Positions 12,773 to 12,933 of a stretch of 12,933 nucleotides of DNA are shown here, piece by piece. The translations under genes and the position numbers were made by a program. The stretch's first letter is position 1. Every line of letters begins with the position of its first letter. The stretch spans positions 1 through 12,933 of the forward strand of contig CAYQJS010000088.1 of NCBI GenBank assembly GCA_964417895.1, given 5' to 3'. The notes beneath the pieces are model-generated. The model made no database searches. It saw nothing but the letters and a program-made list of their open reading frames with translations, and was not told where the DNA came from. Source of the DNA: CAYQJS01 sp964417895. GTDB lineage: Bacteria > Chloroflexota > UBA6077 > SHYK01.

Positions 12773-12933
12773 ATGTCTTCTGCCGCACTCATTCGTCTCG
12801 GTGGCCTCGCGGCCATCCTTGCTGGAGTACTACGAGCAGCTGCCGCGCTCCTTCCCGCGATTGAGCCCTCCGTCGCGTTGGAGTGGCTCTACCTTCTTAT
12901 CGATGTCTTGCTGTTGTTTGGACTCCTCGGTGT
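12773..12933 (+). CDS. Membrane protein, N-terminal part (runs off the window)
   Basis: An ATG at 12773 with AGGAGG (12759-12764) 8 bases upstream opens a frame that stays open to the window end, 53 codons. It reads MSSAALIRLGGLAAILAGVL, a first hydrophobic segment, then ALEWLYLLIDVLLLFGLLGV as the start of a second. The pattern is that of small multi-span membrane proteins of unknown function. It starts 35 bases after GTTCGGC, so it may be the next cassette gene. Confidence 0.7.
   Translation, partial: MSSAALIRLGGLAAILAGVLRAAAALLPAIEPSVALEWLYLLIDVLLLFGLLG

Overview
This is a high-GC bacterial chromosome fragment. Its contents are leucine biosynthesis, a duplicated tRNA-Gly, two cupins, an Uma2-type endonuclease, a COG2159 amidohydrolase, a lipoprotein solute receptor of the peptide-transporter class, and many dispersed palindromic repeats. 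I think of Chloroflexota or a similar soil/aquatic lineage. That is inference from gene flavour and repeat style; no taxonomic marker is present.

Left part (1-5138, + strand): leuC, leuD and leuB encode the isomerase large and small subunits and the dehydrogenase of leucine synthesis. leuD and leuB overlap by 8 bp. leuC and leuD are separated by about 214 bp that hold a long inverted repeat of a dispersed type. The end of leuB overlaps a gene for a single-pass membrane protein with a C-terminal LysM domain. An M20 (IAA-amidohydrolase-like) metallopeptidase gene follows 12 bp later. leuA is not in the window.

Middle (5123-6604): a tRNA-Gly(CCC) gene with encoded CCA lies directly after the M20 gene. 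A diverged second copy, including its upstream 48 bp and the last codons of the M20 gene, lies 1362 bp downstream. Between them sit a small cupin gene and an Uma2 gene. This looks like a segmental duplication with accessory cargo.

Next (6605-9445): a short zinc-type alcohol dehydrogenase gene (TTG start) converges on a minus-strand cupin gene. Just upstream of that cupin is a 42-codon remnant of the C-terminus of a molybdopterin-binding (xanthine/CO dehydrogenase family) subunit. The remnant ends next to a good sigma70-like promoter driving a COG2159 amidohydrolase.

Right part (9446-12933): paired inverted repeats precede a family-5 solute-binding lipoprotein gene whose frame is broken by one in-frame TAG. 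After a decayed stretch come three small genes: an unrecognised beta-rich protein, a Cys-rich CPCC protein, and the start of a membrane protein. They are separated by GTTAGGC-type sites, and one long imperfect palindrome has attC-like layout. The best candidate for an unusual system here is this integron-like cassette array without a visible integrase.
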